In this document: positions 54,566 through 62,201 of the stretch, piece by piece | Numbering within the stretch: the stretch's first letter is position 1 | How the letters are laid out: the number at the start of each line of letters is the position of its first letter | Source: Micromonospora sp. WMMD1128 | GTDB taxonomy: Bacteria > Actinomycetota > Actinomycetes > Mycobacteriales > Micromonosporaceae | NCBI RefSeq assembly: GCF_027497235.1 | Contig: NZ_CP114902.1 | Location: 4,676,001-4,740,000, forward strand | DNA: 64,000 nt | Direction: 5' to 3' | Position numbers and translations under genes: made by a program | The notes under the pieces: generated by a model | What the model was told of the DNA's origin: nothing | Seen by the model: the letters and a program-made list of their open reading frames with translations, nothing else | Database searches by the model: none

Positions 54566-54820
54566 TCAGCGGGCGGGCAGCCGCGCCCGACCGTCGCCGA
54601 CGGCCCGGCGCTCCACCCGCAACCCCTTCGACTGTACGAAGATGCGCCGCCGCCGGACCGCCTCGCCCTTGGCGCCCAACTCGTAGCCGTCGACCCACCG
54701 CCAGCCGTCGAAGGTCGCCGCGTCGGTGACGTCCCGGATCACCCGGAACCGGATCGGCTTGGTGAACTGCACGCTCGCCGCCCTGGTGACAAGCAGAATG
54801 TCACCGCCGTTCAGCACCAT
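54566..54820 (-). CDS. Hypothetical protein, 84 residues
   Basis: The protein begins VLNGGDILLVTRAASVQFTKPIRFRVIRD and ends in an Arg-rich stretch. No domain is recognised; the compact beta-rich N-terminus suggests a small single-domain fold. It overlaps the upstream minus-strand gene by 20 bases and is convergent with the dehydratase/VOC gene with one base between stops. It lies next to an XRE-DUF397 pair, a setting where small uncharacterised genes are common in Micromonosporaceae. Confidence 0.55.
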   Translation of the reverse strand: MVLNGGDILLVTRAASVQFTKPIRFRVIRDVTDAATFDGWRWVDGYELGAKGEAVRRRRIFVQSKGLRVERRAVGDGRARLPAR

Positions 54821-55061
54821 CGGTCCCCGTCCGGTCCCGCCAGGCGCGCAGGGTCTCGCACGCCCGCGTGAGTCGCTCGCAACCGCCGTCCGCCTCGCAC
54901 CGGGAACAGGGCTGCCGGTGATGGAAGTCGAGCACGTAACCGGCCATGATCACGGCGAACGGCGGCGTCGCGTGGGCGCCAATCCGATCCGGGTACGCCG
55001 TGGCCGGCTGCACCACGTCGACCGGCTCGTCATCACGCTGGAACCACTTCCACCTGGTCAT
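54801..55061 (-). CDS. Hypothetical small protein with a Cys cluster
   Basis: The 86-residue protein begins TRWKWFQRDDEPV and has CSRCEADGGCERLTRAC, four Cys in 17 residues that could bind zinc. GGAGGCCGAAG precedes the ATG at 55061, supporting this start; a longer frame reaches 55184 without support. It overlaps the next gene by 20 bases, so the two are likely cotranscribed. It is divergent from the XRE gene. Function unknown. Confidence 0.6.
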   Translation of the reverse strand: MTRWKWFQRDDEPVDVVQPATAYPDRIGAHATPPFAVIMAGYVLDFHHRQPCSRCEADGGCERLTRACETLRAWRDRTGTDGAERR

Positions 55062-55175
55062 CTTCGGCCTCCGCATCGTCGTCGCCTCCCACACGATGCC
55101 GAACGGTGACAGGACCCTCACACAGCGTTGCTGTATGTTCGTGAGACGTCGGGGACGTCCACTGGGGAGGGCACG

Positions 55176-55943
55176 GTGAACCACGGACTCATAGCGGCCA
55201 TGACCGAAGCGGGTGAGACCGCGGAGAGCCTCGCAGCTCAGACAGGTGTCGACCCCAAGACGGCACAGCGCTGGGTCAGTCGTGGGCGCATCCCGCGCCC
55301 CCTGGCCCGCTCCCGGGTGGCGGCCATCCTCGGCAAGGACGTCAAGGACCTGTGGCCGGACGTGCTCAAGAGACGTGAGCCGTCATGGTTCCGCCCCTGG
55401 GCCGAGATCGAGCGGGAAGCGCTGGCCCTACGTGGATTCGAACTTGCCTGGGTGCCGGGGCTGTTGCAGACCGAAGCGTACGCCAGGGCGACGCTGGCGA
55501 TGGAGTCACTGACCACGCAGGAGGTGGACGAGCTGACCACCGCTCGGATCGAGCGTCAGTCGATCCTTCGCCGCGCCCGGCCGCCGCTCTTCGTCGCGGT
55601 CATGGACGAGGCGGTCCTTCGCCGTCCGGCCAACTCAGACCGTTCAGTGATGCACGAACAATGCCTGCACATCCTCGCCTGCGCCGAGCTGAACTCGGTA
55701 CAGGTGCACGTAGTTCCCCTCAACACGCCGCTGTACCCCGGAATGGGAGGTCCGTTCGCGATGGCCGAGATGCCGGACGGCACTCGCGTAGCCCATATTG
55801 ACGCGCAGGTCAGGGCGCAGATCATCGAGGACCGGGGTGAAGTCGGTACCCTGGAACAACGCTGGGCGCGCATAGTAGGGGAAGCTCTCCCTCGAACTCA
55901 ATCGATCAACCTCATCAGAGAAGCGGCAGCGTCATGGACCTGA
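55176..55943 (+). CDS. XRE-family helix-turn-helix regulator with DUF5753 domain
   Basis: The 255-residue protein has an N-terminal helix-turn-helix (ESLAAQTGVDPKTAQRWVSRGRIPRPL) and a DUF5753-type domain beginning REPSWFRPWAEIEREALALRGFELAWVPGLLQTEAYARA. Such proteins pair with a downstream DUF397 protein and are Streptomyces WhiJ/BldB-type developmental regulators in related systems. GGGGAGGGCACG precedes GTG 55176. It overlaps the DUF397 gene by 10 bases. Confidence 0.9.
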   Translation: MNHGLIAAMTEAGETAESLAAQTGVDPKTAQRWVSRGRIPRPLARSRVAAILGKDVKDLWPDVLKRREPSWFRPWAEIEREALALRGFELAWVPGLLQTEAYARATLAMESLTTQEVDELTTARIERQSILRRARPPLFVAVMDEAVLRRPANSDRSVMHEQCLHILACAELNSVQVHVVPLNTPLYPGMGGPFAMAEMPDGTRVAHIDAQVRAQIIEDRGEVGTLEQRWARIVGEALPRTQSINLIREAAASWT

Positions 55944-56131
55944 GCAGCGCGCACTGGCACAAGAGCACGAAGAGCGGCAACAACGGTGGCAACTGCGTCG
56001 AGGTTGCGGCAAATCTCCCTGGCGTCGTCGCTGTCCGGGACAGCAAGGACGAGCACGGGCCGGCGCTGGTGTTCGCCCCGGATACGTTCGAGACGTTCGT
56101 TGCCGCGGTCAAGGACCAGCGCCTGGGCTGA
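55934..56131 (+). CDS. DUF397 domain protein, partner of the XRE regulator
   Basis: The 65-residue protein shows the DUF397 pattern: W-KSTKSGNNGGNCVEVA, VAVRDSKDEHGPALVF and FVAAVKDQ. It starts within the end of the XRE gene and is probably translated with it. DUF397 proteins are thought to modulate or antagonise the cognate XRE regulator. Confidence 0.92.
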   Translation: MDLSSAHWHKSTKSGNNGGNCVEVAANLPGVVAVRDSKDEHGPALVFAPDTFETFVAAVKDQRLG

Positions 56132-56156
56132 CCTGGCCGCCTCAGGTCGGACAGCC

Positions 56157-57017
56157 TCAGGGGGTGCGGCTCGCGTTCTCCTGCGTGCGTAGGCGGTGCG
56201 CCCGCTGCCGGCAGCGGGAGCTGCAATAGCGGGCCGGCCTGCCGGTCTGTGCCGTGGCGATCGCGGTCCCGCACATGTCGCAGGTGGCCGGCCGGCCTGC
56301 CGGCGGGGTGACCGGCGCTACCCCGATGTCGCTAGTTTCGTAACGCTCTTGCGGCACTGCGGCGGGCCTTGTCACGAAACCCGGAACTCCATCGGTCATC
56401 CGATCCGGACGGAACACCTCGATCATCATCTCGGTCATCCGTCCCGGCGTGTCCGCCTTTGCGGCCCCCTCGGCCGCGACACAGGCCAGCACGAGGGCGA
56501 TCACGTCGGCGGGGTCGAGGTCGGCCCGGACCGCGCCGGCCCGCTGCGCCCGGCGGAGGATCCCCCCGAGTGCCTCCCGGAAGGCGCCCTGAGTGGTCGG
56601 CAGCGACGTCGAGTGGGGCATCTCGCGGGCGTCGAACGCCTCACAGAGCGCCCTGTTGAACAGTGCGGCGGCGACCATCTCGCGGAACACCGCGAGGAAT
56701 GCGTCACCGGGTTCCTCCGCGGCGCCGAGGCTGCGTACGGTGGCGAAGAGTTGCGCCAGTCGGTCGGTGACCACGGCCTCGAAGAGCGCGTCCTTGCTGG
56801 GGAAGTGCCGGTACACGGTGCCGGTCCCGACGCCGGCGCGGCGGGCGATCTCGTCCAGCGGCACGGTGACGCCCTCGGCGGCGAACGCCTCCCGGGCGGC
56901 CTGGAGAACCCGCGCGCGGTTGCGGGCGGCGTCGACCCGCAGCGCCTGGGCGGGGCCGCTCGCGCTGCTGGTTTCCGACGCGGACGGCGCTGGCGGCGTC
57001 CGGGGAGTGCCGGCGAT
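56157..57017 (-). CDS. TetR-family regulator with C-terminal Cys motif; start codon unclear (ATC)
   Basis: The frame encodes a TetR helix-turn-helix (ARNRARVLQAAREAFAAEG, then IARRAGVGTGTVYRHFPSKDALFEAVV), a ligand-binding domain, and a C-terminal CDMCGTAIATAQ...YCSSRCRQRAHR zinc-finger-like tail. No ATG, GTG or TTG occurs upstream of the helix-turn-helix in frame except GTG 56864, which would remove half of it. GGAGG lies 5 bases before ATC at 57017, giving 286 residues. Either the ATC is used, or this strain has lost an ATG. It is divergent from a SnoaL-like gene with an operator between them. Confidence 0.78.
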   Translation of the reverse strand: MAGTPRTPPAPSASETSSASGPAQALRVDAARNRARVLQAAREAFAAEGVTVPLDEIARRAGVGTGTVYRHFPSKDALFEAVVTDRLAQLFATVRSLGAAEEPGDAFLAVFREMVAAALFNRALCEAFDAREMPHSTSLPTTQGAFREALGGILRRAQRAGAVRADLDPADVIALVLACVAAEGAAKADTPGRMTEMMIEVFRPDRMTDGVPGFVTRPAAVPQERYETSDIGVAPVTPPAGRPATCDMCGTAIATAQTGRPARYCSSRCRQRAHRLRTQENASRTP

Positions 57018-57050
57018 GGTGACCTCCGATCCGGCCGGACAGACCCGGCT

Positions 57051-57079
57051 TTGACAGCGGAACGCTCGTTCCGTAACTT
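57051..57079 (+). promoter_or_regulatory. Promoter with embedded palindromic operator, TetR/SnoaL-like intergenic region
   Basis: TTGACA at 57051-57056 and TAACTT at 57074-57079 are 17 bases apart and drive the SnoaL-like gene. The spacer contains the perfect palindrome CGGAACG-CT-CGTTCCG at 57058-57073. A bound TetR dimer would block this promoter and possibly its own on the other strand. A half-site GCGTTCCG recurs at 57091-57098. Confidence 0.75.
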
Positions 57080-57147
57080 AAGGGGAGGCAGCGTTCCGAT
57101 TGTAGTTCGTTGCCCACGTTTCAAGCCCATTGTTGACGAGGAGTCCC

Positions 57148-57642
57148 ATGACCGACGTTGCCGGTTCCGCAAAGACGCACCACCACGAGATCGTGAACGG
57201 GCTCCGCGCCGTGTTCCTCGCCAACGAGGGGGCGGCGGACCTGATGGCCGCCCTGTTCGCGGTCGACGGGGTGTACGAGAGCATGTTCACCCTGCCCGGC
57301 ATGGCGACCCGGTTCGAGGGCCGGGACGTCATCCGCGAGCACCTGCGAACGCGGCTGGGTGGCGCCGCAGCGGTCCTCGACACGCGCGAGGTGAACGTCA
57401 CCACGTACCCGGGCGCCGATCCCGAGATCCTCGTCGTCTCGGTCGAGCTGGTTGGGTTCTCGCGCGGCACCGACAGTGACTTCCGCATCCATTCGTCGCT
57501 CGGCGTGCTTCGCATCCGCGGTGGCGAGATCGTCACGTACCACGACTACCCGAACGCGATCGGCGGCTCCGCCGCCGCGGGCAGCCTCGACAAGCTGGGT
57601 GCCCTGCTCACCAGCTTCGCGGGGCAGCGGTCGGGGTCGTAA
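57148..57642 (+). CDS. SnoaL-like/NTF2-fold protein
   Basis: The 164-residue protein fits the SnoaL-like NTF2 fold: LRAVFLANEGAADLMAALFAVDGVYESMF, FEGRDVIREHLRTRLGG and a beta-rich C-terminal half ending with GEIVTYHDYPN. Members are small-molecule isomerases, cyclases or unknown proteins. GAGGAG precedes the ATG. Its promoter carries the TetR operator, so it is likely the target repressed by the divergent regulator. Confidence 0.82.
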   Translation: MTDVAGSAKTHHHEIVNGLRAVFLANEGAADLMAALFAVDGVYESMFTLPGMATRFEGRDVIREHLRTRLGGAAAVLDTREVNVTTYPGADPEILVVSVELVGFSRGTDSDFRIHSSLGVLRIRGGEIVTYHDYPNAIGGSAAAGSLDKLGALLTSFAGQRSGS

Positions 57643-57681
57643 CCGCTACCGCATCATCAGCGAAGACGCTACGCGGCTGAC

Positions 57682-58380
57682 TCAGCGCAGTGCCCCTGCG
57701 GCCACCTTCAGGTCGGCGACCAGGCCCTCGTACGCGATGTCCTGGTTGTCGGCGCGTAGCACGGCGGACGGGTGGATGGTCGCGAGCAGCCGGGTGGTCG
57801 GCGCGTCGGCGACCGCGCCGGCGCGGTCCACCGGCACCCCGGCGAAGTCCTCCGGATGTTGCGCGGCGGCCGGCCACGGCAGCAGCTCGCCGCGCTGCCT
57901 CGTCACCCGGAACGTGGGGCCGAGCAGCGCCTTGGCGGCGGTGGCGCCGAGCACCACCACGACCTCCGGGTGCAGCCGGGCGAACTCGGCGACCAGCCAG
58001 GGCCGGCAGGCGGTGATGTGCACCCGGTCCGGGGTCTGGTGGATGCGCCGCCTGCCGCGCAGTTCGAAGCGGAAGTGCTTCACCGCGTTCGTCAGGTAGA
58101 GCTGGCCGGGGTCGAGGCCGGCGTCGTCGACGGCCCGGCGCAGCAGCCGACCGGCCGGGCCGACGAACGGCAGTCCCTGCTGGTCCTCCACGTCTCCCGG
58201 CTGCTCGCCGACGAGGACCACCCGGGCGCGCTCGTCACCCCGCCCGAAGACGGTCTGTGACGCGTCCCGGTACAGCTCGCAGCCCCGGCAGCCGGCCGAC
58301 GCCGCCCGCAGCGCGGCGATGGTGTCCGCCTCCGGCGGGATGAACTCCTGCGCCCCAGGCGCGCTCCCGGTCTCGACCAT
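57682..58380 (-). CDS. udgX: UdgX-type uracil-DNA glycosylase
   Basis: The 232-residue protein is a Fe-S uracil-DNA glycosylase of the UdgX class: two early Cys (31, 34) and GEQPGDVEDQ (58-67). The distinctive loop reads RRRIH at 110-114, close to KRRIH of M. smegmatis UdgX, whose His links covalently to the abasic site. It also has KHFRFE and a final HPSAVLR motif. It would act in base excision repair. ATG at 58380 is the start. Repeat copy D lies upstream. Confidence 0.9.
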   Translation of the reverse strand: MVETGSAPGAQEFIPPEADTIAALRAASAGCRGCELYRDASQTVFGRGDERARVVLVGEQPGDVEDQQGLPFVGPAGRLLRRAVDDAGLDPGQLYLTNAVKHFRFELRGRRRIHQTPDRVHITACRPWLVAEFARLHPEVVVVLGATAAKALLGPTFRVTRQRGELLPWPAAAQHPEDFAGVPVDRAGAVADAPTTRLLATIHPSAVLRADNQDIAYEGLVADLKVAAGALR

Positions 58381-58428
58381 GCCGACCGTTCTACCCCACC
58401 CACCGCCCGCCACGCCGTATCTCCCCGC

Positions 58429-58485
58429 GTGTTAAGCGGGGCCCCCGCCTCTACCGAAAGCGTTAATAGGGGCCCCCGCCTTGCA
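58429..58485 (-). repeat. 57-bp GGGGCCCC-centred element, copy D
   Basis: On the minus strand it begins GTGCAAGGCGGGGGCCCC, where other copies have TAA in place of CAA. It then encodes the last six residues QGGGPY of the MocR-type protein and provides its stop TAA at 58465-58463. Confidence 0.85.
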
Positions 58486-59800
58486 CCGGGCGCACCGCGC
58501 AGGCGAGCGCGTCGGCGAGCGCCGGCAGGTCGGGGGCGTCGAGGGTGCTCACCGTGAGTCGGACGGCGGGGGCGGCGGCGATCCGGTAGAGACTGCCTGG
58601 CGCCACCGACCAGCCGGCGTCGCGCAACGCGGTGACCGCGACCGTCTCGTCGGGCACCGGCACCCAGACGTTGATCCCGGTCCGCCCGTGCGCGGCCAGC
58701 CCGCGCGCGGCGAGCGCGGCGACCAGGCCGTCGCGCCGCCGGTCGTAGCCGCCGGCCGCCCGCCGCACCAGCTCGCCGGTGGCCGGGTCGCGCCAGAGCG
58801 ACAGGACCAGGCGTTGCAGCACTGTGGACACCCAGCCGGCGCCGACCCGCGCCCGGCCGGACACCCGCGCCACGGTGGCCTCGTCGCCGGCGAGCACGGC
58901 GAGCCGCAGGTCGGGCCCGTAGGGCTTGCTCACCGACCGGACGAAGGCCCACGCCGGGGTCGCCCCGGCGAGCGGGTGCAGGGGTACGCGGGCCAGCTCG
59001 GCGGCGTGGTCGTCCTCGATCACCAGCAGGTCGGCGCGGCCGGCGAGCAGCGTACGCAGCGCGGCGGCCCGGTCGGCGGAGACGGCCGCGCCGGTCGGGT
59101 TCTGGGCCCGGCTGGTCACCACGAGCGCGCGTACCCCGGCGGCCAGCGCGGCCCGCACCCCGGCCACGCTCGGTCCGTCGTCGTCCACCGGCACCCCGAC
59201 GGTACGCAGCCCGAGCGCGGCGATCAGGTCGAGCAGGTTGGCCCAGCCCGGGTCCTCCACCGCCACCGCGTCGCCGGGGCGCAGGTGGGCGGCGAGCAGC
59301 CGCTCGATGCCGTCGAGCGCGCCGCCGGTGACGGTCAGCTCGTCGGCCGGCACCCCGTCGGCGGCGAGCCGTTCCCGGGCGACCGCGGCCAGCTCGGGCA
59401 GGACGGCGGCGTCCGCGTACCCGGTCGGGGTGTCGGCCTCGGCGGCGAGCGCGGCGAGGTGCGGACCGAGCGGGGGCAGCAGCCGTTCGTCGGGGTGCCC
59501 GTCGGCGAGGTTCCGGGTGCCGGGTCGCGGCGGGGGCGCCAGCGCGGCGCGGCGGGTGGCCACCGGCGGCCGGGGGCGGACCCGGGTGCCGTGCCGGCCG
59601 GCGGTCGCGACCAGGCCCCGGTGCCGCAGGTCCTGGTACGCCCGCGCGACGGTGGCCGGGCTGACGCCGAGGTCGGCGGCGAGCGCGCGGACCGCGGGCA
59701 GGGGGTCGCCGGGGGCGAGGTCGCCGGTGCGGATGGCGGATTCCACGCTCGCCGAAATGGCCGCCGACGTGGACCCGGTCACCTGATAATGTGCTGCCAC
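58463..59800 (-). CDS. MocR-type GntR regulator with aminotransferase domain
   Basis: The 445-residue protein has a GntR winged helix (about 1-75; GDPLPAVRALAADLGVSPATVARAYQDLRHRGL) and a fold-type I PLP domain with the Lys in VRSVSKPYG (Lys 292), NPTG, and IEDDHAAEL. MocR proteins respond to PLP or amino acids. The GTG at 59800 has no ribosome-binding site, but a TACAAT -10 at 59815-59810 predicts a transcript starting within a few bases, so translation may be leaderless. Its last six residues come from repeat copy D. Confidence 0.92.
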   Translation of the reverse strand: MAAHYQVTGSTSAAISASVESAIRTGDLAPGDPLPAVRALAADLGVSPATVARAYQDLRHRGLVATAGRHGTRVRPRPPVATRRAALAPPPRPGTRNLADGHPDERLLPPLGPHLAALAAEADTPTGYADAAVLPELAAVARERLAADGVPADELTVTGGALDGIERLLAAHLRPGDAVAVEDPGWANLLDLIAALGLRTVGVPVDDDGPSVAGVRAALAAGVRALVVTSRAQNPTGAAVSADRAAALRTLLAGRADLLVIEDDHAAELARVPLHPLAGATPAWAFVRSVSKPYGPDLRLAVLAGDEATVARVSGRARVGAGWVSTVLQRLVLSLWRDPATGELVRRAAGGYDRRRDGLVAALAARGLAAHGRTGINVWVPVPDETVAVTALRDAGWSVAPGSLYRIAAAPAVRLTVSTLDAPDLPALADALACAVRPVQGGGPY

Positions 59801-59810
59801 AGTTTTAAGA

Positions 59811-59824
59811 TTGTACTAGAACAA
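59811..59824. promoter_or_regulatory. Palindrome TTGTACTAGAACAA between MocR and the PNPOx fusion
   Basis: Twelve of 14 positions are symmetrical (TTGT-A-CTAG-A-ACAA). It overlaps the candidate -10 of the MocR gene and lies 14 bases before the fusion-gene ATG. It may be a regulator site for both. Confidence 0.45.
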
Positions 59825-59838
59825 AGGCGGGATGTCGT

Positions 59839-61062
59839 ATGTACCCTCCGACCCATCGCACCACCGCCACCCGCACCCGCGACCGGATGCACTACGACCG
59901 GGCCACCGCCCACGCGCTGCTCGACGAGGCGTACCACTGCGCGCTGTCGTTCGTGGTGGACGGTGAGCCGCGCGTCCTCCCGACCCTGCACGTCCGCGTC
60001 GACGACACGCTCTACCTGCACGGCTCCACCGGCAGCCGGCCGCTGCTCGCCGCCCGGGGCGAGGCCGGGCTGGCGGTCTGCGTCGCGGTCACCCACCTCG
60101 ACGGGCTGGTCTACGCCCGCTCGCAGTTCCACCACAGCGCCAACTACCGGTCCGTCGTCGTGCACGGCGCCGCCCGCCTCGTCGACGACGCCGACGAGAA
60201 GGCCCGGGTGCTGACCGCGCTCGTGGAGAAGGTGGCCGCCGGCCGGTCCGCCGACAGCCGGCCGCCGAACCGGCGCGAGCTGGCCGAGACGGCGGTGCTG
60301 GCGCTGCCGCTGCGCGAGGTGTCGGTGCGGATGCGCACCGGCGGGGTGAACGACGAGCCGGCCGACGAGAGCCTGCCGCACTGGGCCGGGGTGCTGCCGC
60401 TGCGCCTCACGCCGGGGCGACCCGAGCCGGCCGACGGGGTGACCGCGCCGGTGCCGGCGTACCTGCGACCGGCGCGCTCGGCCTGGCTGGAGCCGGTGGT
60501 GCTGCGCGGCGCGCACGTGGTGCTGGAGCCGCTCGACCTCGCGCACGCCGACGACCTGTACGCGGCCACCGATGACCCGGAGGTGTGGCGGCATCTGGGC
60601 AGCCCGCAGCCGGACGACGTCGCCGGGATGCGCCGGATCCTCGCCGCCTACCTCGACGCCCAGCAACGCGGCGAGCAGGTGTGCTGGGTGCAGCGCTGCG
60701 CCGCGACGGGCGCCGTCGTCGGCGCCACCTCCTGGTACGAGGTCGACCCGGCCCGCCGGTCGCTGGCGATCGGCTACACCTGGCTGGGTCGGCCGTGGTG
60801 GCGCACCGGCATCAACACCGAGGCGAAGCTGCTGCTGCTCGCCCGGGCGTTCGAGGAGTTGGACGCGATCCGGGTGGCCTGGCACACCGACATCCGCAAC
60901 GAGCGTTCCCAGCGGGCGATCGAACGGCTCGGCGCGACCCGCGAGGGTGTGCTGCGGCGGCACCGGCAGCGCCCCGACGGCTCCTGGCGCGACACCGCGC
61001 AGTACTCGATGCTCGCCGAGGAGTGGCCCGCCGCCCGGCACGCCCTACGCGCCCGAGTGTAA
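59839..61062 (+). CDS. PNPOx-like FMN-binding domain fused to a GNAT acetyltransferase
   Basis: The 407-residue protein has an N-terminal flavin-binding split-barrel of the pyridoxamine 5'-phosphate oxidase-like type (about 15-170; ALSFVVDGEPRVLPTLHVRV and YLHGSTGSRPLLAARG) and a C-terminal GNAT domain (about 225-395; GYTWLGRPWWRTGINTEAK, WHTDIRNERSQRAIERLG). The GNAT part resembles RimJ/RimL-type enzymes. The two modules likely have separate roles. It is divergent from the MocR gene, a frequent pairing with PLP-related enzymes. The stop TAA lies in repeat copy E. Confidence 0.85.
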   Translation: MYPPTHRTTATRTRDRMHYDRATAHALLDEAYHCALSFVVDGEPRVLPTLHVRVDDTLYLHGSTGSRPLLAARGEAGLAVCVAVTHLDGLVYARSQFHHSANYRSVVVHGAARLVDDADEKARVLTALVEKVAAGRSADSRPPNRRELAETAVLALPLREVSVRMRTGGVNDEPADESLPHWAGVLPLRLTPGRPEPADGVTAPVPAYLRPARSAWLEPVVLRGAHVVLEPLDLAHADDLYAATDDPEVWRHLGSPQPDDVAGMRRILAAYLDAQQRGEQVCWVQRCAATGAVVGATSWYEVDPARRSLAIGYTWLGRPWWRTGINTEAKLLLLARAFEELDAIRVAWHTDIRNERSQRAIERLGATREGVLRRHRQRPDGSWRDTAQYSMLAEEWPAARHALRARV

Positions 61063-61113
61063 GGAGGGGGCCCCGCTTAACGCATTTGGTAGAGGAAGGG
61101 GCCCCGCTTAACA
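61057..61113 (+). repeat. 57-bp GGGGCCCC-centred element, copy E
   Basis: It begins GTGTAAGGAGGGGGCCCC; GTG is the last codon and TAA the stop of the PNPOx-GNAT gene. It ends GCCCCGCTTAACA. It lies between that gene and the convergent second Spo0M-like gene. Confidence 0.85.
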
Positions 61114-61137
61114 CCCCGTCGCGGCGGGGCACGCCGC

Positions 61138-62064
61138 TCAGGTGCCGTCGCCGGCGCCGGAGCCGCCTACGCCGGCGCTGCCGGCTGTGCCGCCCAGGCC
61201 GTAACCGGGGGCCACCGGCTGGTCGGGAGCGCGGCTGACGTGCGCCGACTCGCGGATCGTGGCGGACCAGTCCGCGTGCGCGGCGGCGGCGGCGTGCCTG
61301 TCGATGGCGTGCCGCAACCAGCCGTCCACGGTGGAGACCCAGTCCCGCCGGTCCGCCCCGGCGTGCCAGACCCGGAACCGGCTGATGCTCTGGTGGGTCA
61401 CCCCGGCCAGGGCGAGCCGCCGGTCCAGCCAGAACAGCACCTCCATCCCGGCTGAGTTCGTCAACATGATCACTTCCAGCTCGGTGATCGGCCCGGCGTA
61501 GAGCGGGGCGACCCAGAACCCGAGCCGCTGCTGGAACGGCAACGTCTGTTCCACCACGGGCAGCCGGCCCTGCTGGAGTCCCGCCTGCCGCATCACGAAG
61601 CCGAGCGTGCCGAGCGCGGCGAGCAGGTGCTGCTGGGTGGGCAGCGGATGGATGAGGACCGGCACCATCTCGCCCTGGTCCAGGTCCGGGTCGACGGACA
61701 CCTCGGTACGCAGCCCGGTGCGCAGGGTCATCAACGGCACCCCGCCGAACACCGTCACCGGCGTCTCCCAGGGCAGCGGTACGGCGAAGTCGACCGCCCG
61801 CCGCCGGCCGGCCGGCACCACGAACCGCCCGGCGACCGTCCAATGGTGATATTGCACGAGCCGGCGCGGCGCGCCCGGATCCTCCGGCTCGACCTGCGCG
61901 ACGAGTCCCAGCCGGATACGCCGGACCGGGACGTCCTCCCCCTCGGCGGCAAGCGTCACCCGTCCCGGCAGCCGCAGACCGGGCCGGGTGCTCGGGTTGC
62001 TCAGGGTGCTGCTGACCGACAGCCCGGTCCAGAAGCCCCCCCGAGACACCCCCGTCACCCGCAC
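61138..62064 (-). CDS. Spo0M-like arrestin-fold protein (second copy)
   Basis: The 308-residue protein has the SpoOM pattern: an N-terminal beta-rich half with RLPGRVTLAAEGEDVPVRRIRLGLV, FAVPLPWETPVTVF and LIHPLPTQQHLLAALGTLGF, and the closing DWVSTVDGWLRHAID segment equivalent to that of the first copy at 4620-5411. It has an extra 45-residue Ala/Gly-rich tail. GTG at 62064. The two paralogs are only modestly similar by eye, so they are probably old duplicates. Function unknown. Confidence 0.8.
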   Translation of the reverse strand: MRVTGVSRGGFWTGLSVSSTLSNPSTRPGLRLPGRVTLAAEGEDVPVRRIRLGLVAQVEPEDPGAPRRLVQYHHWTVAGRFVVPAGRRRAVDFAVPLPWETPVTVFGGVPLMTLRTGLRTEVSVDPDLDQGEMVPVLIHPLPTQQHLLAALGTLGFVMRQAGLQQGRLPVVEQTLPFQQRLGFWVAPLYAGPITELEVIMLTNSAGMEVLFWLDRRLALAGVTHQSISRFRVWHAGADRRDWVSTVDGWLRHAIDRHAAAAAHADWSATIRESAHVSRAPDQPVAPGYGLGGTAGSAGVGGSGAGDGT

Positions 62065-62108
62065 ACCCGCGCTTTCCCCCTCCCCCGGCCCTCACACACC
62101 CACCCTGT

Positions 62109-62158
62109 TTCACGGAAAGTGGGGCTATCCGAGGCCGGATAGGCCCACTTTCCGTGAA
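62109..62158. terminator. 22-bp near-perfect inverted repeat downstream of the CNNM gene
   Basis: Arms 62109-62130 and 62137-62158 match except for one base, with a 6-base loop. It shares TTCACGGAAAG and GGATAGG with the repeat at 34855-34914. It lies 44 bases beyond the CNNM-gene stop and 45 bases upstream of the second Spo0M-like gene. Confidence 0.7.
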
Positions 62159-62201
62159 TCTGCGCCGAGCGGGGGTGAGGGGTGAGGGTGGGGTGGGGCG
62201 G

